Shown: positions 22,924 to 34,660 of the stretch, one piece after another
Layout: each line of letters starts with the position of its first letter
Numbering within the stretch: position 1 is the stretch's first letter
NCBI GenBank assembly: GCA_023375675.1
Contig: JALQBC010000011.1
Coordinates: 682,001-746,000, forward strand
Length of the DNA stretch: 64,000 nucleotides
Reading direction: 5' to 3'
DNA from: Cytospora piceicola
Lineage: Eukaryota > Ascomycota > Sordariomycetes > Diaporthales > Cytosporaceae
Made by a program: the position numbers and the translations under genes
The notes under the pieces: model-generated
What the model was told of the DNA's origin: nothing
The model's database searches: none
Seen by the model: only the letters and a program-made list of their open reading frames with translations

Positions 22924-24685
22924 ATGCTTTCCAGCCGATTAATACCGCGCAATGCGGTCCGCTCTGCCTTCACGAAATCCACCCTCCCTACCGTCGCAGT
23001 ACCGAGATGGAGAAGGTCATATGCCACCGAGGCTGACGCAAAGGATCTTGTTATCATTGGTGGTGGTGTTGCCGGTTACGTTGCTGCCATCAAGGCCGGT
23101 CAAGAGGGCTTGAAGGTGCGTGTTACGGACCCCGGGTTATTTTCGAGGAAGCGAGGAACCGAAGGCCGTGCGTGAACAGGCTACGACAATACCTACTGTT
23201 CACCACCACCTCCTCTTCTGTTGTGACTACGTGTGCTGTCTCGTCGTCGTCCTCTACTGACCAATATCGCGTTTTTAATAGGTCACCTGTATCGAGAAGC
23301 GTGGCACACTCGGTGGAACATGTCTGAACGTCGGCTGCATTCCCTCAAAGTCTCTCCTCAACAACTCACACCTCTACCACCAAGTCCTCCACGACACCAA
23401 GAACCGCGGTATCGAGGTCGGTGATGTCAAGCTGAACCTTGCGCAACTCATGAAGGCCAAGGACACCTCCGTCGACGGTCTTACCAAGGGTGTCGAGTTC
23501 CTGCTGAAGAAGAACGGCGTCGAGTACATCAAGGGCACCGGCTCTTTCGTCAACGAGCATGAGATCAAGGTCCAGCTGAACGATGGTGGCGAGACGAGCA
23601 TTGTCGGCAAGAACATCCTGATCGCCACTGGCAGCGAGGCTACCCCCTTCCCCGGCCTGGAGATTGATGAGAAGAGGGTGGTCAGCAGCACCGGTGCCAT
23701 CGCTCTCACGGAGGTTCCCAAGAAGATGCTTGTCATTGGAGGTGGTATTATCGGTCTCGAGATGGCCTCCGTCTGGTCCCGCCTCGGTGCCCAGGTCACG
23801 GTTGTCGAGTTCCTCGGCCAGATCGGTGGTCCCGGCATGGACCTTGAGATCGCCAAGCAGTCCCAGAAGATCCTCAAGAAGCAGGGCATTGACTTCAAGC
23901 TGAACACCAAGGTCATCGGCGGTGACACGACCGGCGAGATCGTCAAGCTCGAGGTTGACGCTGCCAAGGGTGGCAAGCCCGAGACTGTGAGTAGCCCTGC
24001 GGCGCCCTTACCCTTGCCCTGACCCTGTTATCAATTACCAAGTAGACTAACAGAACGGTTGATGTAGCTCGACGCTGATGTTGTCCTCGTCGCTATCGGC
24101 CGCCGGCCTTACACCGGAGGACTGGACCTCGAGAATGCTGGCATTGAGAAGGACGAGCGCGGACGCGTCGTTATCGACCAGGAGTACCGTACCAAGGTTC
24201 CCCACATCCGATGTGTCGGAGACGTTACCTTCGGACCCATGCTGGCCCACAAGGCTGAGGAGGAGGCCCAGGCAGTTGTTGAGTACATCACCAAGGGTTA
24301 CGGCCACGTCAACTACGGCGTTATCCCCTCGGTCATGTACACCCACCCCGAAGTCGCATGGGTTGGACAGAACGAGCAGGAGCTCAAGGCTGCCGGCACC
24401 CCCTACCGGGTCGGAACCTTCCCCTTCAGCGCCAACTCCCGTGCGAAGACGAACCTGGAGACCGACGGTCTGGTAAAGATGATTGCCGACCCTGAGACCG
24501 ACAGGCTTTTGGGCGTGCACATCATTGGTGCCAACGCCGGTGAGATGATTGCTGAGGGTGCGCTGGCTCTGGAGTACGGTGCCTCGTCGGAGGATATTGC
24601 AAGGACGTGCCATGCCCACCCCACGCTTGCTGAGGCGTTCAAGGAGGCTGCCATGGCGACTTACAGCAAGGCTATCCACTTTTAA
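22924..24685 (+). CDS. LPD1: LPD1, dihydrolipoamide dehydrogenase (mitochondrial E3)
   Basis: The FAD-dependent E3 subunit that reoxidises dihydrolipoamide in the pyruvate, 2-oxoglutarate and branched-chain dehydrogenase complexes and the glycine cleavage system of the mitochondrial matrix. Exons 22924-23115, 23282-23986 and 24068-24685 give 504 aa. Residues 1 to about 35 are a basic, Ser/Arg-rich presequence ending near [12 protein letters not shown]. The FAD-binding GGGVAG is at 46-51, the redox-active disulphide C78/C83 is in [13 protein letters not shown], the NAD-binding site reads [10 protein letters not shown], and the catalytic dyad H483/E488 is in HPTLAEAF. Intron 2 has a CTAAC branch site 22 bases before its acceptor. 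All catalytic residues are present. Identification is secure. Confidence 0.97.
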
Positions 24686-25003
24686 GCGGTTGTGTAAATT
24701 AGTTGTCTATCCGCATGTACATGAAACGACGCATTATCATCTTCAACGTTAGGACTGGAAGGGTCAGGATAGGTGGTGCGAAAGAGTAATGATAGAGCAT
24801 GCAGAACAAAGGCAAGCAGGAGTGACAAAACGTGTTTTTGACAGTTTTCCAGGTTTGTGAACATGTCCTATCCCCTCGATTTGCCCCTTTCCCCCTTTCC
24901 CCCTTACTTCCCCTTGCTGTTTCATTTTCGAGAGTGAACACGACAGACCTTGGAACCAGCTGTCAATGATGGAAACCGTTACAGCCCCTTTTCCATCACG
25001 GCC
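24686..25003. other. Convergent intergenic region LPD1 / Trp-Cys-rich protein
   Basis: 318 bp between two converging genes; 3' UTRs are expected and nothing else is visible. Confidence 0.5.
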
Positions 25004-25874
25004 TCACATCCGGAAGTGATTACAGCAGGCGGCACAGCTGAAGCCCCCGTTGTTGAGATTGACCTGTGCCACGCCAGCCCCAGAACCCGGGAGGCCGAAG
25101 CCAGGAGGGAGGTTCAAACCACCGCCGCCGCACCCGGCGGACACATTACTGGCCCCGCCCAAGGCGAGGCCGAGTCCGTTCAGGAACATGTTGATGTTGT
25201 TCAAATTGTTGGCCCCCGCCAGCCCAGCTGCGGCCTGGGGCTGCTGCTGCTGCTGTTGCTGCTGCTGCACGTGAGCGGCCGGGATGACGAAGACGTTGTT
25301 GGTGCCCATGTAGGGCTGCGTGGTGTGGGGGCAGGTGTGGACGCAGACGTGGCACCTGCCGTTGGTGTTGTCCGTGGCCATGCCGCCGCCGGCGGCGCCG
25401 CCGTGGCAGCTGTGGTGGGGGTGGGGGCTGCTGTTGTTTGGTGGTGACGACGGCGGCGAGGGCGGGCTGCACCCGTAGAGGGCGCCGCCGTGGCAGCCCA
25501 CGTCTGCGAGGCGGGCGAGGTGGTTCTGCAGGATGAGGCGGGCGAAGAGGCCCGAGAGGCTGTCTGCGTTGAGGGTGCTGGGGCTGTTGAGGTCGCCGCA
25601 TGGGGAGAAGAGGTTGTTGGGGTGGTTGTTACTGCTGTGGAATCAGCCTGGTTCGCTCCTTGCAGCAAGTGGGCGAGGAGGGGGTATACAAACCTGTTGT
25701 TCCTGTTTCCGAACCCCATGCCCCAGGCTGGAGAGGGGAAAGATTTAGTGTCATGTTGGCAAGATCTGGACTATACAGCAGCTCGAGAGAAGCCTTACTC
25801 TGTTCACCCCAGCCTCCTGGTTGGTGCATGTACATGAAGGGCCATCCGCCTCCCCAGCCCGAGTATCGAGGCAT
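25004..25874 (-). CDS. Hypothetical Trp-, Cys- and Gln-rich protein (246 aa)
   Basis: Not recognised. Three - strand exons (25874-25799, 25727-25694, 25634-25004) join in phase to give 246 aa. The N-terminus is rich in Gly and Trp (MPRYSGWGGGWPFMYM), followed by an Asn-rich stretch and an amphipathic segment SLSGLFARLILQNHLARLAD. The middle is Pro/Ser/His/Gly-rich, then a cysteine motif CHVCVHTC, a polyglutamine run of nine residues encoded by CAG/CAA, a Gly/Leu/Asn-rich stretch and a C-terminal CAACCNHF. There is no signal peptide or membrane segment. Introns are 71 and 59 bp. The third exon is also open in two other - strand frames because of its base bias, but only this frame joins cleanly with the two small upstream exons. 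Low-complexity content prevents any functional call. Confidence 0.6.
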
Positions 25875-26918
25875 GATGGGTGTGGGTTAGACCGCAGAGT
25901 TTTGACAGCGCGGTGACGAAGAGAATGAATGCTGGCGGGCTCGATTACTCAATAGTCGGGCTTGCTGTGACGATGGGAAGCACGTGAAGGGCAATATCGT
26001 ATTATGGAATCTGGGTTATCTATCTATATGCTCCGCGGCATGTTTGCTCTCGACGTCACCTCCAGTCCGGCCTTAAGAGTCAGATTTGCTGTCGTACAGA
26101 ACCTACTGTTCATCCGAGCATTCCATATCCTGTGTTGCCTTGTTACTGCGAATGCTTCCGTGCAAACAAGCGGATGATGGGTTTTCGTTGTTACTTCAAC
26201 ATGCACATAAGAGGTGCCGGGAGGGAGAAAACCAAGAGCGGTGGGAGAAGAGCGCGGAGATATATGACATGATGGCAGCACAAGTAGAGTCACCTTCAGA
26301 TGAAATAGCGGTCACCAGCTAAGGATCTGCACCGTACCGTACGTACCGTACGTACTTAGCTATAGGTAGGTAGCATAGGCTCTCAACAAATATCGGAACC
26401 GGAAGTCTGGGGTTGATCCCGGAGTGAAAGGTGCCCACTTCTGCCACTCAACACGCCGTCGGTTAAACTAGGATCCGGACCGATTGCGTCAAAACAGGGG
26501 GGCCGGAGCCCGGGGACCCGTCCGTCATCACGGGCAACCTGAGAGGCCAGTCGCGCGCCCTTTGGATCCTCCATTTGCCTCCAACTGCCTTCAATCGCCT
26601 TCACTCGTTGCTGATCCCTGGCCGAAGCTCCACCATGAACACGGTTGCGCATTTGCCATCCAGCCCGCATCTCCGAACCGCAACGCACGGTCGTACGATA
26701 AACAAAGATATATCTGCACCCAACCGACCATCATGAACAGTCCTTGATTGAGCGGTGACCAATTACACGACTGATGACTTTTCTCGATTGATTGGGCCAC
26801 CGATATACAATAGATTGTTTGACCTTTATCCTTCCTCTGTCTCTCTCTTTCTAGAGCATCTCGACCGCCTATTCGACCTAGACATTGCCCCGGCGCGGAC
26901 GCTATTCCAACCTTCGAG
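25875..26918. promoter_or_regulatory. Divergent region between the Trp-Cys-rich gene and the desaturase gene
   Basis: About 1 kb that should hold two promoters. A tandem of TACCGTACG units is seen at about 26333-26355 (ACCGTACCGTACGTACCGTACGTAC). The last 100 bases before 26919 are pyrimidine-rich, as is common for a fungal 5' leader. No gene is visible. Confidence 0.55.
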
Positions 26919-28708
26919 ATGGGCCGAATCAAGGATACCCGCGAATACCGTGTCATGACCGCGTCGGAAATCGAGGGCCTCATAGCAGATGGACGGCACA
27001 TTATCATCGTGGACCAGCACGTCCTCAAGGTCGATGCCTGGATGAAGTATCACCCAGGTGGTGACAAGGCTATCGAACACATGGTTGGCAGAGATGCCAC
27101 CGATGAGGTTACTGCGTGTGTTGCTGATCCCTCGTCCCCCCTCTTTCCCTAATGGTCCTTGTCTATTAACGCTGACTCTCTGCAAGCCTTCACTCTCCCC
27201 AATCACGAGCCATGATGAATAGATATAGGATCGGCAAGATCGATCACCGATGGAAGAACATGCTGCCACCTATCCAGGGTGGCGTATTTAGGTCTGCAAC
27301 GGATCCGGACCGCGCTGCAGACACCGACTCGGTGGAGTGCCCCGAGAAAGACTCCCCGACATCTAGCCATGCTAGCTCACGATCTGCCTCGCCCGTGTTC
27401 GACACACCTGCACACGAGGAACAACCCCTGCGCAGCCGCAAGAGTGGTGCCGCTGTCTCCTCGTCGACGCCAAACTCCTCCGCCACGTCGGTCACGTCCG
27501 GCGAGCCTGTGGACGAGCCAATGGACGGCATGGCTCTCCTGGACCGCAGGACCATGGAAGAGATCAAATACGACATGGAGATCTATCCCGCCCTGGATGA
27601 CGCTACTCAAGACAACATTGTCGAGAAGTACCGGCAGCTGAACGAGAGGATCGAGGCCGCAGGCTTGTACAAGTGTAACTACTCCGCCTATGCCATCGAA
27701 TGCTTCCGCTACACGCTATTCTTCAGCCTCTTCCTATACTTCCTGCACATCAAGTGGTGGGTCACGAGCGCGTGGTGGCTCGGCTGCTTCTGGCATCAAC
27801 TGGTCTTCACTGCCCATGATGCCGGCCATATGGGCATCACCCACACCTTCCAAGGTGACTCGGTCATTGGCATCATCATCGCCGACTTCCTGGGCGGCCT
27901 GTCTCTGGGCTGGTGGAAGAGGAGCCACAATGTCCACCACATTGTGACCAACTCGCCCGAGCACGACCCTGATATTGAGCACATGCCCTTCTTTGCCATC
28001 TCGCACAGGTTCCTCAACAACCTGCGTTCGAGCTACTACGAGCGCGTCATGACCTACGATGCCTTCGCCAAGCTCATGCTACGTATCCAGCACTATTCTT
28101 ACTACCCCATCCTGCTCTTTGGCCGTTTCAACCTCTACCGGCTGTCGTTCGAGTACCTCCTAGGCGCAGACGCACCTCGAAACGGCCCGGCCTGGTGGCA
28201 CCGCTGGTTCGAGCTCGCAGGCCAGGTCTTCTTCTGGTACTGGTTCGGCTACGGCGTGGTCTACAAGTCCATCGACACCAACTGGGCGCGCTTTGCCTTT
28301 GTCATGGTGAGCCACATGGTGACCATGCCGCTGCACGTGCAGATCACGCTCAGCCACTTCGCCATGAGCACGGCGGAGTTGGGGCCGGACGAGTCGTTCC
28401 CGCAGAAGATGCTGCGGACGACCATGGACGTGGACTGCCCCCAGTGGCTGGACTTCTTCCACGGCGGCCTGCAGTTCCAGGCCATCCACCACCTGTACCC
28501 GCAGCTCCCGAGGCACAACCTGCGGGCCACGCAGAAGCTGGTGCAGGCGTTCTGCGAGGACGTCGGCATACCCTACGCGCTGTACGGCTTCGTGGGCGGG
28601 AACAAGAAGGTCATCAGCCGCCTGGCCGACGTGAGCAGGCAGGCCGCCATCCTGGCAAAGTGCCAGCGGGTCATGGCCGAGAGCGGCGACCCGCTGCACC
28701 ATCACTGA
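26919..28708 (+). CDS. Delta-8 sphingolipid desaturase with fused cytochrome b5 domain
   Basis: A front-end desaturase that inserts the delta-8 double bond into the long-chain base of ceramide on the way to fungal 9-methyl glucosylceramides, in the ER membrane. Exons 26919-27115 and 27187-28708 give 572 aa; the junction restores DEVTALHSPQSRAMM. The cytochrome b5 domain is at residues 8-75 with the haem ligand motif HPGG at 45-48. After a Ser-rich linker come two hydrophobic segments and the three histidine boxes: HDAGH (276-280), HNVHH (313-317) and QAIHH (497-501). Glutamine in place of the first histidine of box 3 is typical of front-end desaturases. Length and architecture match fungal delta-8 sphingolipid desaturases rather than delta-6 acyl-lipid enzymes, which fungi of this group usually lack; the substrate is inferred. 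Confidence 0.9.
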
Positions 28709-31700
28709 TGGGGGGGACTCGGTCGCGGGAGAGTGGATCTGTGTTGTCGTTCGTCGTGGACGGCTGGCCGCGCGCGTGCGTGCCCCTGCTGCCACGGTGT
28801 GCCGCGTCATCAGCTGCGAAGACACATCAAAAGGAAAGGCTAACGGTTGTCGGCACGATTCATCTGTACGATATACACAGTATGGGGGGAAGGGAGGTCT
28901 GTGCATATAGATAGGGAACCTCGCGGTGGCTCGCGTTCTATTTCCGCTTTGAGCACCGAGGTGACGAGTAAATATGTCATGTTGCACACGAGCTGGATCA
29001 AGTGAGGACGCATCGAATCCCATAGTCCCAAGATGGCAACGAAAAGTCCAAGAAAGGAAAGGACCTCATCAATCGATCTCCCAATGGCTCGTGCTATGTA
29101 TCACATTGACCTTCGTGTTTTAACGAGGCCGTCGTATTCCGGTGTGATGATAAAAGGTTTCATCCTTCAAGAAGTCCGGCATCACTGGTTACCGCAGCAG
29201 TTAGATTAAAGGTTGTGGCGTAGTCAAGTTTACTTCTGCCACCTCATCGTATAACGGCAACTTTACAGGCCTCCGATCATCTTGCCATCCCCCCCCCCCC
29301 CTGTTGAGCGGAATGAGCAGCCTTGTCGTGATATAGATGCTCGGTAAGCTAACCGTGATGGGGCGGGGGGCTCAAGCCAGCTGCTAATTTCTTTTCTTAT
29401 TGTTTTTGGGGGGAGGGGGGGGTGTGTGTGGGTATTGTGTTTTTTTTGATATTCCTCCTTCTCGGATCACGAAGAAAGAAAGAAAAAAAATGGCCAGGTC
29501 AGGCCCCCAAGCAGGACGGTCCCCTGTTGGTTTTGGTTGGTTTTTTGTCCATTCCAAGATTGGCGAGGTCAATTGCCTTCCCACAATTTCCCAAGCACTC
29601 GGGGTTGTTGGCAGCTCGCTTACGGCTCGATACGACTCCTTTTCTTGGGACATGCCCACATTTATCTTCCCGGCGCATGTCATTCTGTCTGCCATGCCAT
29701 GTGGCTGGCTGGCTCACGATATCGAAGTCACGCACTGCCTACTGTGTACATCGTGTACACTACTGTGCGGTGTACGTTAGTTCACAGCCGGTAACGTCGG
29801 CCGAGAGAAGGAGAGGGTGTTCGATCAACTCCGTGTGCTCCATGTATACAAAGCGTAATTGGCTGGCTGCACTGACCTTATGAGAAGGAAGGGGGGGCGC
29901 GGCAGGATATGCCTCTTTCTTCTGACGGACAGGGTCCTGAATGACGACGGTTAGTGATGGGAGATGGATGACAAGCAGTTCGTTCGCCTACGAGGAATTT
30001 CCTGGGTCGACGATTGTGGAGCCCCCCATGCCCATGTCGTCGATCCCAAAGCTCTGCCTCGTGGTCCCCGGAGTGGAGTCGCAAAACTCGATGACTTGAA
30101 ACACACGACGACAGCGATCACGATCGCTTCGGACCGGGGGGGGGGTTGGAGGGGGGCTTTTGCGTTTGCTCTAAAAGACCTCACCGACGAGAGAAAAGAG
30201 TTAGCCTGGCGTGGTGCATACATGTGCTCGTAGGGAAGAAGGAAAAGAGTCACATTCTGCTTGTTTTCTTCTTCATCGGAATTTATGTAGTGATGGCCAG
30301 AGGGCACTGGGGAGGGGATGAGGGAAAAAGCATGTCTAGGTTTTGCAAAGGTTTGGGTATGCAGTTTCAGGCCGAAGATGAGGAAAAAGCAAGCCGAGAT
30401 AAGAAGAAATTGATAAATCGAAGGTTGTGGATGCAGGCATACGAGATAGCCGGCTGCCTGCAGCACATACATACATACTTACATACACACACAGATACAC
30501 ACACAGTACAGTTGGTTGTTGGAGGACTGCGTGTAAACCTCGAGGGATCGGCTTCTTATCATAATAACCAGGAGATGACCGAGGTACTTGATCGAGGGGG
30601 CACACACATATGGGGTTGATATGTAGAGGGGGAGGGGGAGGGGTCGTCTAGTGACGTGATGCCGCGTGTGTCTTGTCATGCTATTCTCTCCGCCCCTCTT
30701 CTCCCGAAACGCGGGTTTGTCACTTTGTTTCTGGCATGCATGCGATCTTTGACCTCTCCCTCCCTCGCCCCAGGTCAGGAGCGACAGGGAAAGAAAAACC
30801 TCCTCATGGCCTTCCGGAGCGGTGAGAGCGTCAGTTGCTATCAAGCCTCGGCTCGTCCTCTGGAGGCGGGGACCCTTTGGGGGCTTTCAAAGTCGGTGCG
30901 AAACATGCGCTTGCGACTCCGGATATAGCCTTATTTCATCATAGCCGCCGCTGTTTTGCGCACATGGCAAAGCAGGGTTTACCATCGGCGCAGAAAATGA
31001 CAGGCCGGGGTCGCGGCTCGACAGTCCCCACACCGTTTCCTTTTAGCACACTTGCCCTGCTTTTGCCTAGCAGGCATGTACCGAGTTCCCAGACGAAACC
31101 TTGATGCGCCCTTATTTACTTCTGCGAGCACTATGCACCAACATCCTCTCGCACCGAGCACCTGTTGGCCCCCTGTTTTGGCAAAAGCAGGGAAGGTGTC
31201 GGGTTGGTTTCTTCTTGCCCTCGACTGGCAGTGTTCCGTCTGGCCGGGAACTGCATGTCCCGGGAGCGTGCCTCTTTGTAAACTCAATGGAGAGGAGTGT
31301 GGGCCGGCTTCGTGCCCCTCTCGTGGCGTACCATGTACTGCGTACTGACAGGACAGTGTGCTCAGTTACAAGGCATGGGGGCTGCCCGGTATGGGGCTTG
31401 ATCCTCGCTCCAGCTCACAACTCTGCCTCTGCTCGGACCAGCAAGCATTTATGCCAGGGGAGCGCAGCCTTCACCGCGTTTCCTCCAGATGGGAACGCCT
31501 GCTGGCTTGTCTCTTGAGGTGAGTTGTATATATATGTCTGTGTGTGTATCAAGGGTGAGATGGCTCGTAGACTCGGTCGAATATTTTGCCCATTCATTTT
31601 CAGCTCAACAAACTTGCTTTTCCGCCCACATTCCCTCTCAAATAAAGTGACCTCGGCACTGCTCTCGAAGAGCCAATGCGGTTTTGCTCGTCATTGTCAG

Positions 31701-31807
31701 ACTCGTTCAAGGCCCGGCTTTGAGTCCACGCTGCCCGCCTTTCAAACCAAACCACTAGCTCGCGTTTTCCACCGCGTATACCTTTGAGCAAAGCTCGACC
31801 GACCATC
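28709..31807. other. 3.1-kb intergenic region with homopolymer tracts
   Basis: No convincing gene. Contains long G/C runs (about 29289-29301 C, 29407-29421 G-rich, 30136-30145 G), CA-rich repeats near 30466-30510, and many short frames on both strands. A - strand frame at about 30165-29990 ends in a peptide-like stretch (VFQVIEFCDSTPGTT ...) but has no start or upstream exon that I can find. Probably 3' UTR of the desaturase, non-coding DNA and the promoter of the SMP-like gene. Confidence 0.5.
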
Positions 31808-32059
31808 ATGGGGAAAGGCAAGATGGACGAGGCCGCCGCCGCGCGGATACGGAAAGCCAGGGGAGAAAAGGTTAGGCATGTCGACGACAAACCCAGTGTA
31901 ACTGGTCTGACATATATCATTATATTGCAGGACGAGTTCGCCAGGCGAGCCGCGATAGCTGCAAGAGCAAACAAAGACGGTGGAGGTCAGGATGGCAAGG
32001 ACGGAGGCGGGAGCGGGAGCAGTAGTGGAAATCGAGGTGGGGAGGGGAGCAAGAAATGA
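31808..32059 (+). CDS. Small SMP (seed maturation protein)-like protein, 63 aa
   Basis: Two exons, 31808-31870 and 31931-32059, give 63 aa. The N-terminus MGKGKMDEAAAARIRKARGEK followed by FARRAAIAARANK resembles the short fungal proteins with an SMP/LEA-like pattern (M-x-D/E-AAARI ... FA-RA) that are often stress- or conidium-associated. The rest is a Gly/Ser/Asp/Lys-rich disordered tail ending KK. The 60-bp intron has GT-AG ends but also happens to be open in the same frame, so an unspliced 83-aa form with 20 extra residues would be possible. The spliced form is preferred because it restores the repeat pattern. Function is inferred from weak pattern similarity only. Confidence 0.55.
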   Translation: MGKGKMDEAAAARIRKARGEKVRHVDDKPSVTGLTYIIILQDEFARRAAIAARANKDGGGQDGKDGGGSGSSSGNRGGEGSKK

Positions 32060-34660
32060 AGAAAGCAGGTGGATTGGTTGCACCTTGGAAGAGTGCCACA
32101 GCTCAGACATTGACATATTGGGTACCGACGAAAAGAGTGGGGAGGACCACGGGAGTTATCCGGTTGCTATCTTTTCTGTTCTATTGTTTTCTGCTGGTTT
32201 TGCGGGAAAGTCTATCGACCGGTGAATAAGGTTTGCTGAGCAAATTTGAGATAGGAAGGTCGCAGGTTCCGGTTGGGCAGGGCTTGGGTAGCGAGTGGAG
32301 TTTTGGAGTTCACGAATGGCCAGCAGACAAATCGAGGAACGATATCGAGCTGCGTTTTTTGCTGGAGGACGCATGGTCGAAAGAAACGAAGGGTAGCGGT
32401 GTACTTCTCAGAGTCTGTCCAGCGCCAGCTCAGACATAGGTGTGCATTTTTGTCATGCCAAGGGATCATCTCCTGTTGTTGATCCAGAGACGACAGTTGA
32501 GGCGCTGGGTAAGAGGAATAACTAGGGAGGAAGTGAGGTCAGCGTCAATTCACACATTGGTGTTTCTCACGTCGTAGAGACAACTATAAGCTTCAGATAG
32601 TTCCTTCTGCCGTGTAACCACGTCCAATCCGTCAATGTGCCAACTGGAGTTCGTGTGAAGTTTTGCTGTCCTGGCCCGGCCGTGGTTGGCACATAAGGGA
32701 CCACCAACCTTGCAGTTGACAGGAACGTTGGTGACACGGAGCAATGAGGTGGCATTGTGTCTGCTTTTAAAACCGGTGCAGCACGCTTCAAGTCCCCTGA
32801 TACTGCCGCTACTCAGCGCGATCAGTACCGGATAAAGTATCGGTGCCCTTGAAGCTTGTCCTTCATGATGGTGACGTGAAGGAGACTGCCGAGTGTACAC
32901 AATAACTCTGACATGTGAGGAGAAAGTGAGCCACTCTCTGAAACCGTTGTGGTTGAGTTATTCCCGACTATCCACAGCATTGACCAGGACCGTAGTGAGG
33001 AGGAGACGACATCACAGGCGGTGAAGGAGGCCGAGTGTCCTTCAGGTCCTTGGTATCGGACAACGCGAGCCGGGCATGTCTGCTGCTCGCCCTAAGGGGG
33101 TTTGCCACGTTGAAGCTATAGGCCGACTCGGCTATGGGTAACCTTCGCACGACCGGAGAACAACAGCCTCGGGAACAAGACGCGTAGGGTCTATGAGAAG
33201 TATATCCTGCATTGACGGTCAGACCTTTGAATGGGACCAGGTCGAAAGGACTGTGTCTGAGTTGCAGTCTCCCTATCAGCCGTTTCTCAGCTGTTGGCAT
33301 CGCAAGCAAATAGTGAAGTAGCACCGTCGGAATACTGGCCAAACCCCAGGAGACCAAATGAAGTCAAACGGACAAGTGATGAGGAGTGACTCAAAACAGT
33401 GTCCTATATGCGGCCATCTCGACTTCGATCCTGGCACCATCATCATATGGCCGAATCCTTCTTAGCATCTGGATAAAGAGGAACGGAGTGGTAATATCAA
33501 CCATAAGAACGGTTTGAGTTACGGATTCGGATATTCCGAGTCTGGTAATCAGTGCCCAAGTGTCTCTTGAAGGAACATACCTAAGCAAACCGTCGTGCAG
33601 CGTTGTCGGTAACAGCACTTGCGATGTTGCCAGACACAGTCGGGATGGAAACCGACATGTTTTCTGTTTCAGTTGATGTTGATGTTGCTTTTGTTGTTGT
33701 CATTGTGTCGTGTCGCACAGCAGAGCAGAGCAGAGCACCGAATGAAGTGGGTGGGAAGGAAAGACTCGTATCGGTAGATGCTGTAGACACGGATACCTGA
33801 TAATCTAACTTTGGAGAGCAAGTACACATGTAGTCTAAGGTTGAAGGTGCAGGAAGCAACCAACATCCCATCGATGGAGACTAGTGCGTGCGGCAGCTGC
33901 CTGCCCACATGTGGCTCCAGGTTTTTGGCGAGACAAGGTACCAAGGTACCCTAGGCGATGTACTGAAGGCATGCTGAATACACGTGTCACGGCGCTAATA
34001 GAGGTACCGAGTACGCAGTACAGTACATGCGCAGGTACCTGCCTCCCAGGCCACCTAGGTAGGTACGTACTTGGTAACTACTCTGTACCTACCTACTAGG
34101 TAGGCACCTGCTGCACGACGTGCCGCAGGCAATTAGACGTCATGGCTCGCCCCGATTCAAGTCGTCTCGAGCATCCACATGCAAAACACCGCACGCCAGT
34201 TGACCACAAAACACCAGCCCAGCGACGACGATACACCCAGCACTAGCAAACTACCTAGGTACCTAGGTAGCTACCCCAACAGTGCAGCTAGCCCCTGGCT
34301 ATTCCGACTTGGATCCTAGTGCGCATTACCAGACGCGGCTTGTCGCCTTATATCTGGACCTGGGCCTAGCTATCTTACTGCAGCCTTTTTTGCATGCTGG
34401 GAAACGCCCCAGGCTCGTATACTATCATCCTGTGGACAGCTTTATCGCTGCACTACAGCTTCCCGCCTCAAGTGTTCCACTCCACGTCTTCTGACCTGTC
34501 CCCTTTCGATATCGCGTTTTCGCTACACAGCAGCACCCATCTTGGCTCACATGCTCTGTTTCGCGGCTCGGGAAATAGGGCGCGCATCCACTTCAGACCT
34601 TCTCAGTCTCTTGCCCGTCCCGCACGCAGTCGATTACCTCTTGCCTCTCTGTGACTAGCC
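32060..34660. other. 2.6-kb intergenic region upstream of VAC14
   Basis: Open frames on the - strand between about 33871 and 32550 have some peptide-like stretches but no consistent exon chain. From about 33930 to 34275 the sequence is dense in TACCTAGGTA/GGTAC motifs. The VAC14 leader probably occupies the last few hundred bases. Confidence 0.5.
34034..34273. repeat. Dense cluster of TACCTAGGTA / GGTACC-type motifs
   Basis: Several overlapping copies, including ACCTAGGTAGGTAC (34053-34066), TACCTACTAGGTAGG (34090-34104) and two head-to-tail copies at 34252-34273, about 400-600 bp upstream of the VAC14 start. Confidence 0.8.

Noticed and set aside
29964..30233. An 89-codon + strand frame starting MDDKQFVRLRGISWVDD, and an opposing - strand frame ending in IVDPGNSS
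   Set aside because: The two overlap antisense so at most one is real. The - strand frame has no start or upstream exon, and the + strand frame crosses a poly-G tract; neither has a recognisable motif.
32550..33871. A chain of - strand frames with peptide-like stretches (for example VDITTPFLFIQMLRRIRPYD and LVSWGLASIPTVLLHYLLAM)
   Set aside because: I tried to join them through plausible GT-AG sites, but a stop codon precedes the best donor (TAG just before GTATGT near 33578) and no family is recognised; left as unannotated.
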